A stretch of DNA of 64,000 nucleotides. It comes from Pedobacter mucosus (lineage in GTDB: Bacteria > Bacteroidota > Bacteroidia > Sphingobacteriales > Sphingobacteriaceae). Positions 16,655 through 25,956 of this stretch are shown here, piece after piece (the first letter of the stretch is position 1; each line of letters opens with the position of its first letter). The stretch spans positions 620,001 to 684,000 of the forward strand of contig NZ_CP087585.1 of NCBI RefSeq assembly GCF_022200785.1. Direction: 5' to 3'. The translations under genes and the position numbers were made by a program. The notes beneath the pieces are model-generated. The model saw nothing but the letters and a program-made list of their open reading frames with translations, had not been told where the DNA came from and did no database searches.

Positions 16655-19039
16655 ATGGAAGATCAGAATAAAAACATGATAAAAGCTGTTTGCTATCACT
16701 GTGGAGAAGATCTGCCCAAAGTTAAATACCAGATAGATGATAAAGAATTTTGCTGTGCAGGTTGCTTGGGCGTTTTTAAAATTCTTTCGGATAATAATCT
16801 ATGCAACTATTATGTTTACAATAATAATCCTGGTCAGCAACTTAAAAGTGAAAGCCATTTAGAATATCTGGATGAACCCAAAATTATTACCCAATTACTT
16901 GATTATCGGCATGAAAGTTCGAGCATCATTACTTTTTACATTCCAGCAATTCATTGCAGTTCCTGCATTTGGTTGTTAGAACATCTCTATAAAATCGATC
17001 CGGCTATTTTCAGTTCGAGGATAGATTTTCTCAAAAGACAGGTTACCATTAATTTCAATCATGAGGGAATCTCGCTACGGAAACTGGTAGAAACGCTTAA
17101 TCATATTGGTTACGAACCCTTGATCAGTTTACAGGATGTTGTAAAAGAACATAAAAATTCTGTAGATAAAGCATTGGTTTTAAAAATTGCAGTGGCCGGA
17201 TTTTGCATGGGCAACGTAATGCTTTTTAGCTTTCCTGAATATTTTGGCCTCTCTAGTTTTGAGAAGCAATTTCAGTCACTTTTTGGCTGGTTAAATTTAG
17301 CTTTTAGTATTCCCGTAGCCTTTTATTGTGGTAGGGATTACTCCACTTCAGCAATCACAAGCATTAAACATAAACACATCAATCTGGATACGCCATTAGC
17401 CCTGATTATTGCTGTACTTTTTTTACGAACGGCATTTGAAGTTATTTTTAGCTTAGGACCAGGCTTTGCCGATACCTTAACGGGATTGGTTTTTTTGCTT
17501 CTGATGGGTAAGTATTTAAAGCAACGAACTTATCATCACATTTCCTTTAATCGAGATTACCGTTCATATTTTCCGATTGCGGTAACCACACTGCTAAATG
17601 GTAAGGAAAAACCTGTTTCCATCAATGAAATAAATGTGGGTGATCGATTGTGGATTCGAAATGGTGAATTGGTCCCTGCAGATTCTATTTTAATGAAAGG
17701 TGATGCGTGGATGGATATGAGCTTTGTTACAGGAGAATCTCAGCCTGTACACAAAGTTCTGGGTGAAATTATTTATGCCGGTGGCAGACAAACAAGCGAA
17801 GCTATTGAGTTGGAGGTAATCAAACCGGTTTCTCAAAGTTATCTAACCGAATTGTGGAACAAAGACAATTATAAAAACAATAGCGATAGGCAAAATTTTA
17901 ACGATAGTGTAGCTAAATATTTTAGCATTGGCGTTTTTATAATCGCTTTTTCGGCAACAGCGTATTGGTTGTTCAAAAACGATAGCCATAAGGCTTGGTC
18001 GGCATTTACGGCTGTAATTATCGTGGCCTGTCCCTGCGTGTTGGCTTTAAGTACACCATTTACTTTGTCAGCCATTCTATCCGTGATGGACAAGAAAGGG
18101 TTTTATGTAAAAAATACAGATGCGGTTGAAGAATTGGCCAAATGTGATACCATCATTTTCGATAAAACTGGAACGCTAACGAGTAGCGAAAATGCTGAAA
18201 TTCGGTTTAGCGGGGCATTAAATCAAGATGAAAGTATCATTGTTGCTTCCTTATTGCGCAACTCTACACACCCACTGAGCAGACATATATTAAAAGCACT
18301 GAACGTTGATCAATATTATTCCCTTACGGATTACCAAGAGGTAATCGGGAAAGGCTTAACGGCTGTAATCAGCAACCACAACATTTACGCAGGGCATTTG
18401 TCTATGCTTCCGATTGGAATCCAAGCAGATAGCGAAACTGGCGTTCATATCGTAATCGATCGATCTTACAAAGGTTATTTTGAAATTAAACATCAATGGA
18501 GATTGGGTTTAGCTCAACTTATTTTAAAACTTCAAAAATTTAGCTTACAGGTTTTATCTGGCGATACGGATAAAGATTTCTGGATGCTTCAAACCATTTT
18601 TTCCAACTCCACAATAATCAGGTTTAAGCAAAGCCCACATCAAAAACTAAACAGCATTTTGGAACTTCAACAGGGTGGAAACAAGGTAATAATGCTTGGT
18701 GATGGATTAAATGATGCAGGGGCTTTAAAGCAAAGCGATTTTGGGATCGCCATTACCGATAACATCAACAATTTTACACCAGGTTGCGATGCTATTCTGA
18801 AAGGCAGTTCGCTTAATTTTTTACCAGACTTCATTCAGCTAAGTAAAGATGGAATGAAAATTATAAAAGTCAGCTTTGCCATTGCGATAGCTTACAACTG
18901 TATTGGGATTTATTCTGCTGTACAGGGAACACTTTATCCGCTGGTTGCGGCGATATTGATGCCCGTCAGTACCATAACAATTATCTCATTTACAACATTG
19001 GCAACCAGATGGTATGCCCGAAAAAATAAGCTGATATGA
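16655..19039 (+). CDS. ccoI: Copper-transporting P1B ATPase for cbb3 oxidase assembly
   Basis: FixI/CcoI-type ATPase delivering copper for the CuB site of cbb3 oxidase. The 794 residues begin at ATG 16655, 10 bp after hemN; an in-frame ATG inside hemN is rejected. The N-terminus has a Cys-rich metal-binding domain (C-Y-H-C-G-E, C-C-A-G-C), followed by an HMA-like C-S-S-C near residue 105. The transmembrane C-P-C motif is near 458, D-K-T-G-T-L-T near 503 and G-D-G-L-N-D near 683. It overlaps ccoS by 4 bp (ATGA). The C-C-x-G-C N-terminal domain is typical of CcoI in Bacteroidota. Confidence 0.94.
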   Translation: MEDQNKNMIKAVCYHCGEDLPKVKYQIDDKEFCCAGCLGVFKILSDNNLCNYYVYNNNPGQQLKSESHLEYLDEPKIITQLLDYRHESSSIITFYIPAIHCSSCIWLLEHLYKIDPAIFSSRIDFLKRQVTINFNHEGISLRKLVETLNHIGYEPLISLQDVVKEHKNSVDKALVLKIAVAGFCMGNVMLFSFPEYFGLSSFEKQFQSLFGWLNLAFSIPVAFYCGRDYSTSAITSIKHKHINLDTPLALIIAVLFLRTAFEVIFSLGPGFADTLTGLVFLLLMGKYLKQRTYHHISFNRDYRSYFPIAVTTLLNGKEKPVSINEINVGDRLWIRNGELVPADSILMKGDAWMDMSFVTGESQPVHKVLGEIIYAGGRQTSEAIELEVIKPVSQSYLTELWNKDNYKNNSDRQNFNDSVAKYFSIGVFIIAFSATAYWLFKNDSHKAWSAFTAVIIVACPCVLALSTPFTLSAILSVMDKKGFYVKNTDAVEELAKCDTIIFDKTGTLTSSENAEIRFSGALNQDESIIVASLLRNSTHPLSRHILKALNVDQYYSLTDYQEVIGKGLTAVISNHNIYAGHLSMLPIGIQADSETGVHIVIDRSYKGYFEIKHQWRLGLAQLILKLQKFSLQVLSGDTDKDFWMLQTIFSNSTIIRFKQSPHQKLNSILELQQGGNKVIMLGDGLNDAGALKQSDFGIAITDNINNFTPGCDAILKGSSLNFLPDFIQLSKDGMKIIKVSFAIAIAYNCIGIYSAVQGTLYPLVAAILMPVSTITIISFTTLATRWYARKNKLI

Positions 19040-19215
19040 ACATTCTTTACTTTTTAGTGGGTTGTAGCGTTTTAATGGCCCTCATTTTTCTTGGTGCGTT
19101 TGTATGGGCTTATAAAACGGGTCAGAATGATGATACCCATACTCCAGGCATTAGAATACTTTTTGATGATGATATAGTTGGAGAAAAAAGTGAAGAAGAT
19201 CACTTTTCCAGTTAA
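19036..19215 (+). CDS. ccoS: Cbb3-type oxidase assembly protein CcoS, 59 aa
   Basis: Short single-span membrane protein required for cofactor insertion into cbb3 oxidase. It starts M-N-I-L-Y-F-L-V-G-C with a hydrophobic helix at residues 3-25, followed by W-A-Y-K-T-G-Q-N-D-D, and the conserved tail acidic motif near I-L-F-D-D-D, ending at TAA 19213-19215. The ATG overlaps the ccoI stop (ATGA). Its 59 codons fall below common ORF cut-offs. Identity rests on position between ccoI and ccoN plus the helix and D-D-x tail. Confidence 0.9.
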   Translation: MNILYFLVGCSVLMALIFLGAFVWAYKTGQNDDTHTPGIRILFDDDIVGEKSEEDHFSS

Positions 19216-19255
19216 CCTGCGTCATCCTTTACCTGCTTGGATCAATATACCTTTG
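19212..19255 (+). promoter_or_regulatory. Internal promoter and operator in front of ccoN
   Basis: Operator-like TTAAC-CTGC-GTCAT at 19212-19225 (centre 19218.5) and -7 box TAccTTTG at 19248-19255 (core centre 19253.5), spacing 35 bp exactly. The left half is TAAC, as at the main cco promoter. It overlaps the ccoS stop and lies 33 bp before the ccoN ATG. Confidence 0.65.
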
Positions 19256-19287
19256 ATGTATAAACCAAACAAAACCTCTTTTCTATT

Positions 19288-21429
19288 ATGCAGCTGGAAA
19301 AATTTACCTACGATAACAAGATTGTCCGAAACTTTGGGATTGCCACACTGGTTTGGGGCATTATCGGCATGACCGTCGGTCTGCTCGCTGCCATGCAATT
19401 GTTCAGGCCAGCCATGAATCTGGGCAATCAGTACACCACCTTCGGGAGGATTAGACCTTTACACACCAATGCGGTAATTTTTGCCTTTGTGGGTAATGCC
19501 ATTTTTATGGGCGTGTATTATTCGCTCCAGCGCTTGCTAAAAGCGAGGATGTTTAGCGATGTATTGAGCAAAATCCACTTTTGGGGCTGGCAGCTTATCA
19601 TTGTTTCGGCCGTAATTACACTGCCTTTGGGTTTTACCACCTCACACGAATATGCAGAGCTCGAATGGCCGATTGATATCGCCATCACGATAATCTGGGT
19701 GGTATTCGGCGTTAATATGTTCGGTACAATTATTAAAAGAAGAGAGCGACATTTATATGTAGCCATTTGGTTTTACATTGCCACTTTTGTAACCATCGCA
19801 GTTTTGCATATTGTAAACTCCTTTGAGCTTCCAATATCTTTCATGAAAAGCTACTACGTATATGCCGGGGTTCAGGATGCGTTGGTCCAATGGTGGTATG
19901 GACATAATGCGGTAGCCTTTTTCTTAACCACGCCTTATTTGGGAATGATGTATTACTTCTTGCCAAAAATGGCAGGCAGACCCGTTTACTCTTACAGATT
20001 AAGTATTCTTCACTTTTGGTCGCTCATTTTTATTTACATCTGGGCCGGCCCCCATCACTTATTATACACCTCCTTACCGGGCTGGGCACAATCATTAGGT
20101 GTCGCATTCTCCATTATGTTGATTGCACCAAGTTGGGGCGGGATGATTAACGGTTTGTTAACCCTGCGTGGTGCTTGGGATAAGGTTAGAGAGGATGTGA
20201 CCCTTAAATTTATGGTGGTTGCATTAACTGCTTATGGAATGGCGACTTTCGAGGGGCCATTATTATCGCTTAAACAAATTAATGGAGTTGCACACTTTAC
20301 CGATTGGATTGTAGCACACGTACACGTTGGTGCATTGGGCTGGAATGGTTTCTTAACGTTTGGGGTGTTATACTGGTTAATTCCACGTATTTATAAGACA
20401 GGACTGTACTCAAAAAAATTAGCTGGTTTTCATTTTTGGATTGGCACTTTGGGAATCTTGTTCTATGCCGTACCGATGTATTGGGCAGGATTTACCCAAG
20501 GTTTAATGTGGAAAGAATTTACCCCTGAAGGTTTGTTGAAATATCCAAATTTCCTGGCAACCACCTTGCAGATTATTCCAATGCATGTTCTACGTTCCAT
20601 TGGTGGAGCACTTTATTTAACAGGCGTTATTGCCATGACTTACAACTTGGCGAAAACGATGTTAAGCTCCAAGTTAGTTGCAAATGAGCCTGCAGAAGCC
20701 ATGCCTTTAAGCAAAATTATTGTGGATAGTTCTCCTGCTGATAAAGCTTGGCATCGGGTTCTAGAAAGAAAACCAATGAAGTTTATGGTGCTTTCATTAA
20801 TCATAATCTTAATTGGTGGGATGGTCGAAATGATGCCGACTTTTACAATCCAGTCCAATATTCCAACCATTGCAAGCGTAAAACCTTATACGGCTTTAGA
20901 ACTACAAGGAAGAGATCTATACATTAGGGAGGGCTGTGTAAACTGCCACTCGCAAACTGTTCGTCCGTTCCGTTCAGAGACTGAACGCTATGGCGAATAT
21001 AGTAAGGCTGGTGAATTTGTTTATGATCATCCTTTTTTATGGGGAAGTAAACGTACCGGACCAGATTTACATCGGATTGGCGGGAAATATTCTGATGCCT
21101 GGCATTACAATCACTTAATGGACCCTACTTCCATGTCGCCGGGAAGTATAATGCCTTCCTACCCTTGGCTCGTGGAGCAGAAATTGGATACCACAACCAC
21201 GGCAAGCAAAATTAGGGCGATGCAAACTCTAGGCGTTCCTTATGAAAAGGATTATGATCAGCAAGCCAATGGTGACCTAAAAATTCAGGCGGAAAAAATA
21301 GCTTTGGATCTCAAACAGAACAACATCAAGGTTAAAAGCGACAGAGAAATTGTGGCTATCGTCGCTTATCTGCAACGTTTGGGCACCGACATAAAGGCCA
21401 ATAAAGAAACTATTCCTTCAAATCAATAA
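19288..21429 (+). CDS. ccoN: Cbb3 cytochrome oxidase CcoN-CcoO fusion
   Basis: Catalytic core of the high-affinity cbb3 oxidase: O2 reduction to water with proton pumping in the inner membrane. The 713 residues are a fusion. Residues 1-480 are the 12-helix CcoN with haem/copper ligands in W-Y-G-H-N-A-V (about 203), G-P-H-H-L-L-Y (about 254) and H-V-H-V-G-A-L-G-W-N-G (about 344). From about 500 comes CcoO, one membrane anchor and one c-type haem, G-C-V-N-C-H at about 549. Fusion of CcoN and CcoO is known in Bacteroidota. It is followed 5 bp later by ccoQ. It has its own operator/promoter 33 bp upstream. Confidence 0.96.
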   Translation: MQLEKFTYDNKIVRNFGIATLVWGIIGMTVGLLAAMQLFRPAMNLGNQYTTFGRIRPLHTNAVIFAFVGNAIFMGVYYSLQRLLKARMFSDVLSKIHFWGWQLIIVSAVITLPLGFTTSHEYAELEWPIDIAITIIWVVFGVNMFGTIIKRRERHLYVAIWFYIATFVTIAVLHIVNSFELPISFMKSYYVYAGVQDALVQWWYGHNAVAFFLTTPYLGMMYYFLPKMAGRPVYSYRLSILHFWSLIFIYIWAGPHHLLYTSLPGWAQSLGVAFSIMLIAPSWGGMINGLLTLRGAWDKVREDVTLKFMVVALTAYGMATFEGPLLSLKQINGVAHFTDWIVAHVHVGALGWNGFLTFGVLYWLIPRIYKTGLYSKKLAGFHFWIGTLGILFYAVPMYWAGFTQGLMWKEFTPEGLLKYPNFLATTLQIIPMHVLRSIGGALYLTGVIAMTYNLAKTMLSSKLVANEPAEAMPLSKIIVDSSPADKAWHRVLERKPMKFMVLSLIIILIGGMVEMMPTFTIQSNIPTIASVKPYTALELQGRDLYIREGCVNCHSQTVRPFRSETERYGEYSKAGEFVYDHPFLWGSKRTGPDLHRIGGKYSDAWHYNHLMDPTSMSPGSIMPSYPWLVEQKLDTTTTASKIRAMQTLGVPYEKDYDQQANGDLKIQAEKIALDLKQNNIKVKSDREIVAIVAYLQRLGTDIKANKETIPSNQ

Positions 21430-21434
21430 ATTAT

Positions 21435-21617
21435 ATGTTCAATCAGATAAAAGATTTAGCTGGAGGTGAAATTTACCTAATCACTTCTTTACTCATGTTC
21501 ATGGTCTTCTTTGTAATAGTTGGTTTATACCTATTTAAATTAAACAAAAGGCATATCGAAGTGATGAGCGCACTTCCTATTCACGAAAATAATCCTCAAG
21601 AAAATGAAGAAGATTAA
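21435..21617 (+). CDS. ccoQ: Cbb3 oxidase small subunit CcoQ-like
   Basis: 60-residue single-span membrane protein with a hydrophobic helix at about residues 14-36 (Y-L-I-T-S-L-L-M-F-M-V-F-F-V) and a charged C-terminus ending N-E-E-D. Size, topology and position between ccoNO and ccoP identify it as the CcoQ-type stabilising subunit; sequence similarity of CcoQ is always low. It overlaps ccoP by 14 bp, so the two are coupled. Confidence 0.85.
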   Translation: MFNQIKDLAGGEIYLITSLLMFMVFFVIVGLYLFKLNKRHIEVMSALPIHENNPQENEED

Positions 21618-22572
21618 TCTGGCTGTTTTATTTCTTTTTTTATCGATCACAGCTTTTGCTGCTAATGAAAAAGTTCCAGCTGTAGTAATTTCCGCTGAGC
21701 CAAGCCTGGGACTTAGTCAGTCGGAAATGTTAATCGTCCTCCTTTTATTGTTCGTTCTTGTACTGCTTTTCGTTTCCATAACATTACTAAATGCATTTAA
21801 GGTGATGTATTCAGAACAGTTAAATCCGACGCCCTATATGGAAACGGTAACCGAGCCTGTTTTGGATTACGATAAATGGTTGAGCCTTCAGCCTAAAAAG
21901 CCCTCTATCTGGACTAAACTTTTAAGCTTAAGACCAATTGAAGAGGAGGGTGATTTGGTAATTGATCATGCTTATGATGGGATTAAAGAACTCAATAATC
22001 CCGTCCCCACCTGGTTTAATGTGCTGTTTTTTGGCACAATGATTTTTGCGGTTAGCTATCTGTTTTATTATCACATTGGTGGATATGGAGATTTGCAGGA
22101 TCAGGAATACGAAAATGAGATGGTAAAAGCACAGGTTGAGAAAGCCGCCTATTTGGAAAAATCAGCCAATACCATTGATGAGAACTCCGTTAAATTTGAT
22201 AATACGCCAACCATTTTGCAAGATGGAAGAACCATTTTTACTACAAATTGTGTGGTTTGCCATGGCAATAAAGGGCAGGGAATCATCGGTCCCAATTTAA
22301 CGGATGAATATTGGTTGCATGGTGGCGGGATCAACAATGTTTTCAAAACGATAAAATATGGCATTCCAGATAAGGGGATGATCAGTTGGGAAAAGAATTT
22401 GAATCCCAAACAGATTAGTGCTGTAGCCAATTTCATACTTTCTTTAAAAGGATCAAACCCTGCAGGTGCAAAAGCGCCACAAGGCGATAAATACGATGAA
22501 AAGAACCCAAGGGATAACGAAATGAAAACCGCGAAAGATACGGTAAAGAAAGATGATGTTACCAGAAAGTAA
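21604..22572 (+). CDS. ccoP: Cbb3 oxidase CcoP subunit, monohaem type
   Basis: Membrane-anchored cytochrome c subunit passing electrons to CcoO/CcoN. The 322 residues contain an N-terminal signal or span (residues 1-20), spans near 38-62 and 140-160, and one c-type haem site C-V-V-C-H near residue 217, with the distal Met probably in K-G-M-I-S-W. Proteobacterial CcoP has two haems; here only one is present, as often in Bacteroidota. The extra N-terminal helices and the Lys/Asp-rich tail (from about 285) are lineage features. It overlaps ccoQ by 14 bp and ccoG by 20 bp. Confidence 0.94.
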   Translation: MKKINLAVLFLFLSITAFAANEKVPAVVISAEPSLGLSQSEMLIVLLLLFVLVLLFVSITLLNAFKVMYSEQLNPTPYMETVTEPVLDYDKWLSLQPKKPSIWTKLLSLRPIEEEGDLVIDHAYDGIKELNNPVPTWFNVLFFGTMIFAVSYLFYYHIGGYGDLQDQEYENEMVKAQVEKAAYLEKSANTIDENSVKFDNTPTILQDGRTIFTTNCVVCHGNKGQGIIGPNLTDEYWLHGGGINNVFKTIKYGIPDKGMISWEKNLNPKQISAVANFILSLKGSNPAGAKAPQGDKYDEKNPRDNEMKTAKDTVKKDDVTRK

Positions 22573-23932
22573 AACCGAAGCTAAGAATCAGGGCAGGAAT
22601 TTTCTCTACCCCAAAAAACCGAATGGCAAATTATACGCCAAGCGTAAATGGGTAAGTTATATTTTACTTTTGTTCTTGTTTTCGTGCCCATTTTTGAGAC
22701 TTAATGGAGAACAATTGGTGCTCTTAAATTTTATTGAGCGAAAATTTGTTTTCTTCGGATTGATTTTTACACCACAGGATTTCTACCTTTTTGCCCTTGC
22801 GATGCTCATTTTCATAATGTTTATTGTGTGCTTTACTGTTGTGCTGGGTAGATTATGGTGCGGTTGGGCCTGTCCACAAACCATTTTTATGGAAATGATT
22901 TTCCGAAGGATTGAATACTGGATTGAAGGCGATGCAAGCAAACAAAAAAAATTAGATGAGGGCGAATGGAGTGCAGAAAAAATATTTAAAAAAGGAGCTA
23001 AACATTTAATTTTTCTAATCATTTCTTTTGCCATTGCCAATACTTTTCTGGCCTATATGATCGGTTCGGACGCATTGATTAAAATTATAACCGAACCCAT
23101 TGCTGGTCATGTTTCCGGATTTATTTCCATTTGGCTTTTTACGTTAATATTCTATGCCGTGTTCGCCTATGTACGTGAAGTAGTTTGTACGGTAATCTGT
23201 CCTTATGGTCGGTTACAAGGTGTTTTATTAGATAACCAAAGCCTAGTTGTGGCTTACGATTTTACAAGAGGAGAACCTCGGGGTCGATTGCAGAAAGAAG
23301 CTTCATCATTAAAAAAAGGCGATTGTATTGATTGCAATCTATGTGTGCAAGTTTGCCCAACGGGAATCGACATTAGACAGGGAACGCAGCTCGAGTGTAT
23401 AAATTGTACGGCCTGCATTGATTCTTGCAATGAGGTAATGCTTAAGATCGGTAAGCCGAGAAATCTGATCGGGTTTTTCAATCAGGATTTCATTAATGAG
23501 AGAAAATCCTATAAAGTTGGCTTAAAATCATATGGTTATGTAGCGGTTCTATGTATTGTATTGATTATTTTTTCTTCCCTGATCTACAAGCGGGAAGACA
23601 TCCAGACTACTGTATTGAGGGCCAGCGGAACATTGTATCAAAGTAGAGGAGCTGATCAAACCAGCAACCTCTACAATGCCGAGCTCGTTAATAAGACCAA
23701 TAAAACATTGATGTTTAGGTTCAGGTCGCAGAATAGTGGTGATAAAATCGATTTTATTCAAAAGGCAGATATATTACCAAAAGAGGGGTCAGCTCACGTT
23801 ACTTTCTTTTTGATTAGAAAAAACAGTACCATTAAGAAATACAAGACAGATGCCGTTTTTGAAATCCTTGTTGATGGTGAGGTTTTGAGTACAGCGACCA
23901 CAAGTTTTTTTGCACCCCCTAAAGGGGAGTAG
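22553..23932 (+). CDS. ccoG: Cytochrome oxidase accessory protein CcoG (FixG), 459 aa
   Basis: Membrane-bound polyferredoxin needed for cbb3 assembly, thought to reduce copper during CuB insertion. Five or so membrane spans are visible (about 34-50, 78-103, 149-170, 185-206, 325-345). C-G-W-A-C-P-Q near residue 103 is the family signature; two ferredoxin-type clusters follow in C-I-D-C-N-L-C-V-Q-V-C-P (about 259) and C-I-N-C-T-A-C-I-D-S-C (about 282). A C-terminal Ig-like periplasmic domain completes the normal length. Its start overlaps ccoP by 20 bp; ATG 22556 is an alternative start. ccoH follows after 40 bp. Confidence 0.95.
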   Translation: MMLPESKTEAKNQGRNFLYPKKPNGKLYAKRKWVSYILLLFLFSCPFLRLNGEQLVLLNFIERKFVFFGLIFTPQDFYLFALAMLIFIMFIVCFTVVLGRLWCGWACPQTIFMEMIFRRIEYWIEGDASKQKKLDEGEWSAEKIFKKGAKHLIFLIISFAIANTFLAYMIGSDALIKIITEPIAGHVSGFISIWLFTLIFYAVFAYVREVVCTVICPYGRLQGVLLDNQSLVVAYDFTRGEPRGRLQKEASSLKKGDCIDCNLCVQVCPTGIDIRQGTQLECINCTACIDSCNEVMLKIGKPRNLIGFFNQDFINERKSYKVGLKSYGYVAVLCIVLIIFSSLIYKREDIQTTVLRASGTLYQSRGADQTSNLYNAELVNKTNKTLMFRFRSQNSGDKIDFIQKADILPKEGSAHVTFFLIRKNSTIKKYKTDAVFEILVDGEVLSTATTSFFAPPKGE

Positions 23933-23972
23933 GGGCTGAGTGATAAAATGGACTTAGTCTAAATAAAAACAT

Positions 23973-24401
23973 ATGAACTGGGGAACAAAAATAGTGCTTG
24001 GAATGATTGCATTCATGTTATTTATTGTCTGCATGGTGGTTTATATGTTTCATGTTCACGGAAGAGATGCCCTGATTGAAGAAAATTATTACGAAAAGGG
24101 AATCAATTATAATGCAGAATACAATGCAAGGCAAAATGTATTAAATGATCATGCAAAACCAGTGATTACCATTACACAGAATCAAATTATAATTCAGATA
24201 AAAGAAAGCGCGAATTACGATCTCATTTTAATGCGTCCATCTAACAATCTGGATGATGTTAAAATGAAAGGAAAAACGACCGGGAGCGCTAATCTCATTC
24301 TAGTTGATAAAACCAAAATGCCCAAAGGCTTGTGGTTCTTGAACTTGCAGTGGAGCTGTGGAAATAAAGATTATCTCTACAAAACAAATATCACCCTGTG
24401 A
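23973..24401 (+). CDS. ccoH: FixH/CcoH family protein
   Basis: 142-residue protein with a single N-terminal membrane span (residues 5-27: I-V-L-G-M-I-A-F-M-L-F-I-V) and an extracytoplasmic beta-rich domain, as in FixH/CcoH cbb3 assembly factors. E-E-N-Y-Y-E-K-G-I-N-Y near residue 38 is the family signature. It overlaps the next gene by 4 bp (GTGATGG junction) and follows ccoG by 40 bp. Confidence 0.92.
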   Translation: MNWGTKIVLGMIAFMLFIVCMVVYMFHVHGRDALIEENYYEKGINYNAEYNARQNVLNDHAKPVITITQNQIIIQIKESANYDLILMRPSNNLDDVKMKGKTTGSANLILVDKTKMPKGLWFLNLQWSCGNKDYLYKTNITL

Positions 24402-25099
24402 TGGATTATTTACCATTGGCATTTTTAATGGGCTTGTTTGGGAGCCTGCATTGTGCTGTAATGTGCGGACCTATTATGCTCGGGATGCCCTTTAAAAAGA
24501 TAAGTATAGTAGAATCCGGATTTCAGCTTTTGCTCTATCAATTCGGACGGATATTGGTTTATACGCTCTTGGGGCTAATGGTTGGTGTGTTAGGGAATAG
24601 CATAAAAGTATTTAGCAATCAGAAAATATTAAGTTTGGCTATCGGAATTGTGCTGGTTGTGTTTACAGCTTTGCAATTTAGCCAACGCTATAAGAATCAG
24701 TATCTGAAAATTCAAGTTAAGGTATTAAATCCAGTTAGCAAATTGATGGGTAAGGTTTTCAATTTATCCATGTGGGGATTGTTTGCAGGGATGCTTAATG
24801 GTATAATTCCTTGTGGCATGGTTTATCTCGCATTAGCAACTGCCTTAAATACAGGGGATGTTGAATCTGGAGCCATCTTTATGTTTCTTTTTGGTTTGGG
24901 TACGGCGCCCTTAATGATGATGATTTCCTTGGGTGGAATATTTCTGAAAAAATTTATCCGCTTCAACACTAATAAACTTGTGCCCTGGTTTATGTTTTTT
25001 ATGGGCATTTTATTCATCTTAAGGGCTGCAGACTTAGGTATTCCTTTTTTATCGCCAAAAACCACCAACTCATTTAGCCATTCAGTAGAATGCAAATAG
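24398..25099 (+). CDS. Sulfite exporter TauE/SafE-like membrane protein (COG2836 type)
   Basis: 233 residues with six predicted membrane spans. The H-C-A-V-M-C-G-P motif near residue 17 and I-P-C-G-M-V-Y near 135 mark the subfamily regularly found at the end of cco clusters in Bacteroidota and Proteobacteria, where copper or redox handling in oxidase maturation is suspected. The paired Cys in membrane-embedded motifs would suit metal transfer. It overlaps ccoH by 4 bp and is the last gene of the operon. The TauE name does not imply sulfite transport here. Confidence 0.85.
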   Translation: MMDYLPLAFLMGLFGSLHCAVMCGPIMLGMPFKKISIVESGFQLLLYQFGRILVYTLLGLMVGVLGNSIKVFSNQKILSLAIGIVLVVFTALQFSQRYKNQYLKIQVKVLNPVSKLMGKVFNLSMWGLFAGMLNGIIPCGMVYLALATALNTGDVESGAIFMFLFGLGTAPLMMMISLGGIFLKKFIRFNTNKLVPWFMFFMGILFILRAADLGIPFLSPKTTNSFSHSVECK

Positions 25100-25511
25100 T
25101 TACTAATTTAGTCCCAATGAGCATAACCGAATTACGTTGACTTGCCATGGTTTGCTCAGACCCCATTCCAGTTTATTGCTCAGGTGTTAATTATCATATA
25201 ATTAAGAATGTTTTGTTTAATGCTGATATTTCTTAGCTGAAATAAATAGATTTTGAAGATAACAATGCAGATTGAAATCCTTTACAAGAAAATTTTGAAC
25301 TTTTTGTAGTCTGACCTGCAGTATTTGGCTTAAGTTGCACATCATTTTACAAGTTAATTGAACTTTGCTATACAATTTTTCAACTAATTTAATAAATCAA
25401 ACTAAGGCAGGGTTAACTCTTATAAAGTTATGTATGACTCGTAATAAAGGAAATTGATATTTAAAACAACAGCAAATTTAAAGAAACACTATTTCGCAGC
25501 TGACAAACATT
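25100..25511. other. Gene-free stretch after the cco operon
   Basis: I see no gene, operator or strong hairpin. It separates the plus-strand cco operon from the minus-strand nitroreductase remnant. Confidence 0.5.
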
Positions 25512-25922
25512 CTAATGATTCAGAGCTCCTGCTGTTTGGTTGGAAATTGCCATCAGTTACAATGAGTCTTATATCCTAAGCTATCTGCTGCATACTCCAA
25601 GTTCTGCAGGATCGCCCCTACTGAAAAGATTGCTTCCCCTTGGGTAGGTTAATGAGCTGGCAACCACTTTTTTTTATCCTTGAGGATAATCCATTGGTAT
25701 GGGCGCGATGCATTTAATCAACCACGACTTGTATCGTCACCGCTTTAGGCGAGGAAGCCAGGGGATAAAATCTTTATTTCATTAGCTTTCGGTCCCGTTT
25801 TTTTGTTTTGCTCGAGAGCGAATTCAGTTCTTACAAAGTTATGCTTATCACTTAGCAAATAGACTGTAGTCCCGGCAATAACTACAGTTGCGGCGGATCC
25901 CGCTAAATGCTCTTCTATTGAT
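25512..25922 (-). pseudogene. Nitroreductase-family (Acg-like) oxidoreductase remnant
   Basis: No intact ORF, but three frames give recognisable pieces in order on the minus strand. First comes an N-terminal I-N-R-R-A-F followed by G-S-A-A-T-V-V-I-A-G-T-T, like a Tat-type signal. Next is Y-Q-W-I-I-L-K-D-K-K-K-W-L-P-A-H, a stop, then P-T-Q-G-E-A-I-F-S-V-G-A-I-L-Q-N-L-E-Y-A-A, typical of Acg/nitroreductase proteins. Last is A-I-S-N-Q-T-A-G-A-L-N-H before TAG. The start codon has become ATC and at least two frameshifts and one internal deletion are present. The Acg family in M. tuberculosis belongs to the hypoxic DosR regulon, fitting the neighbourhood. Confidence 0.7.
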
Positions 25923-25956
25923 TATGTTATCTCACACTATGAAGTTTTAATCCTTT

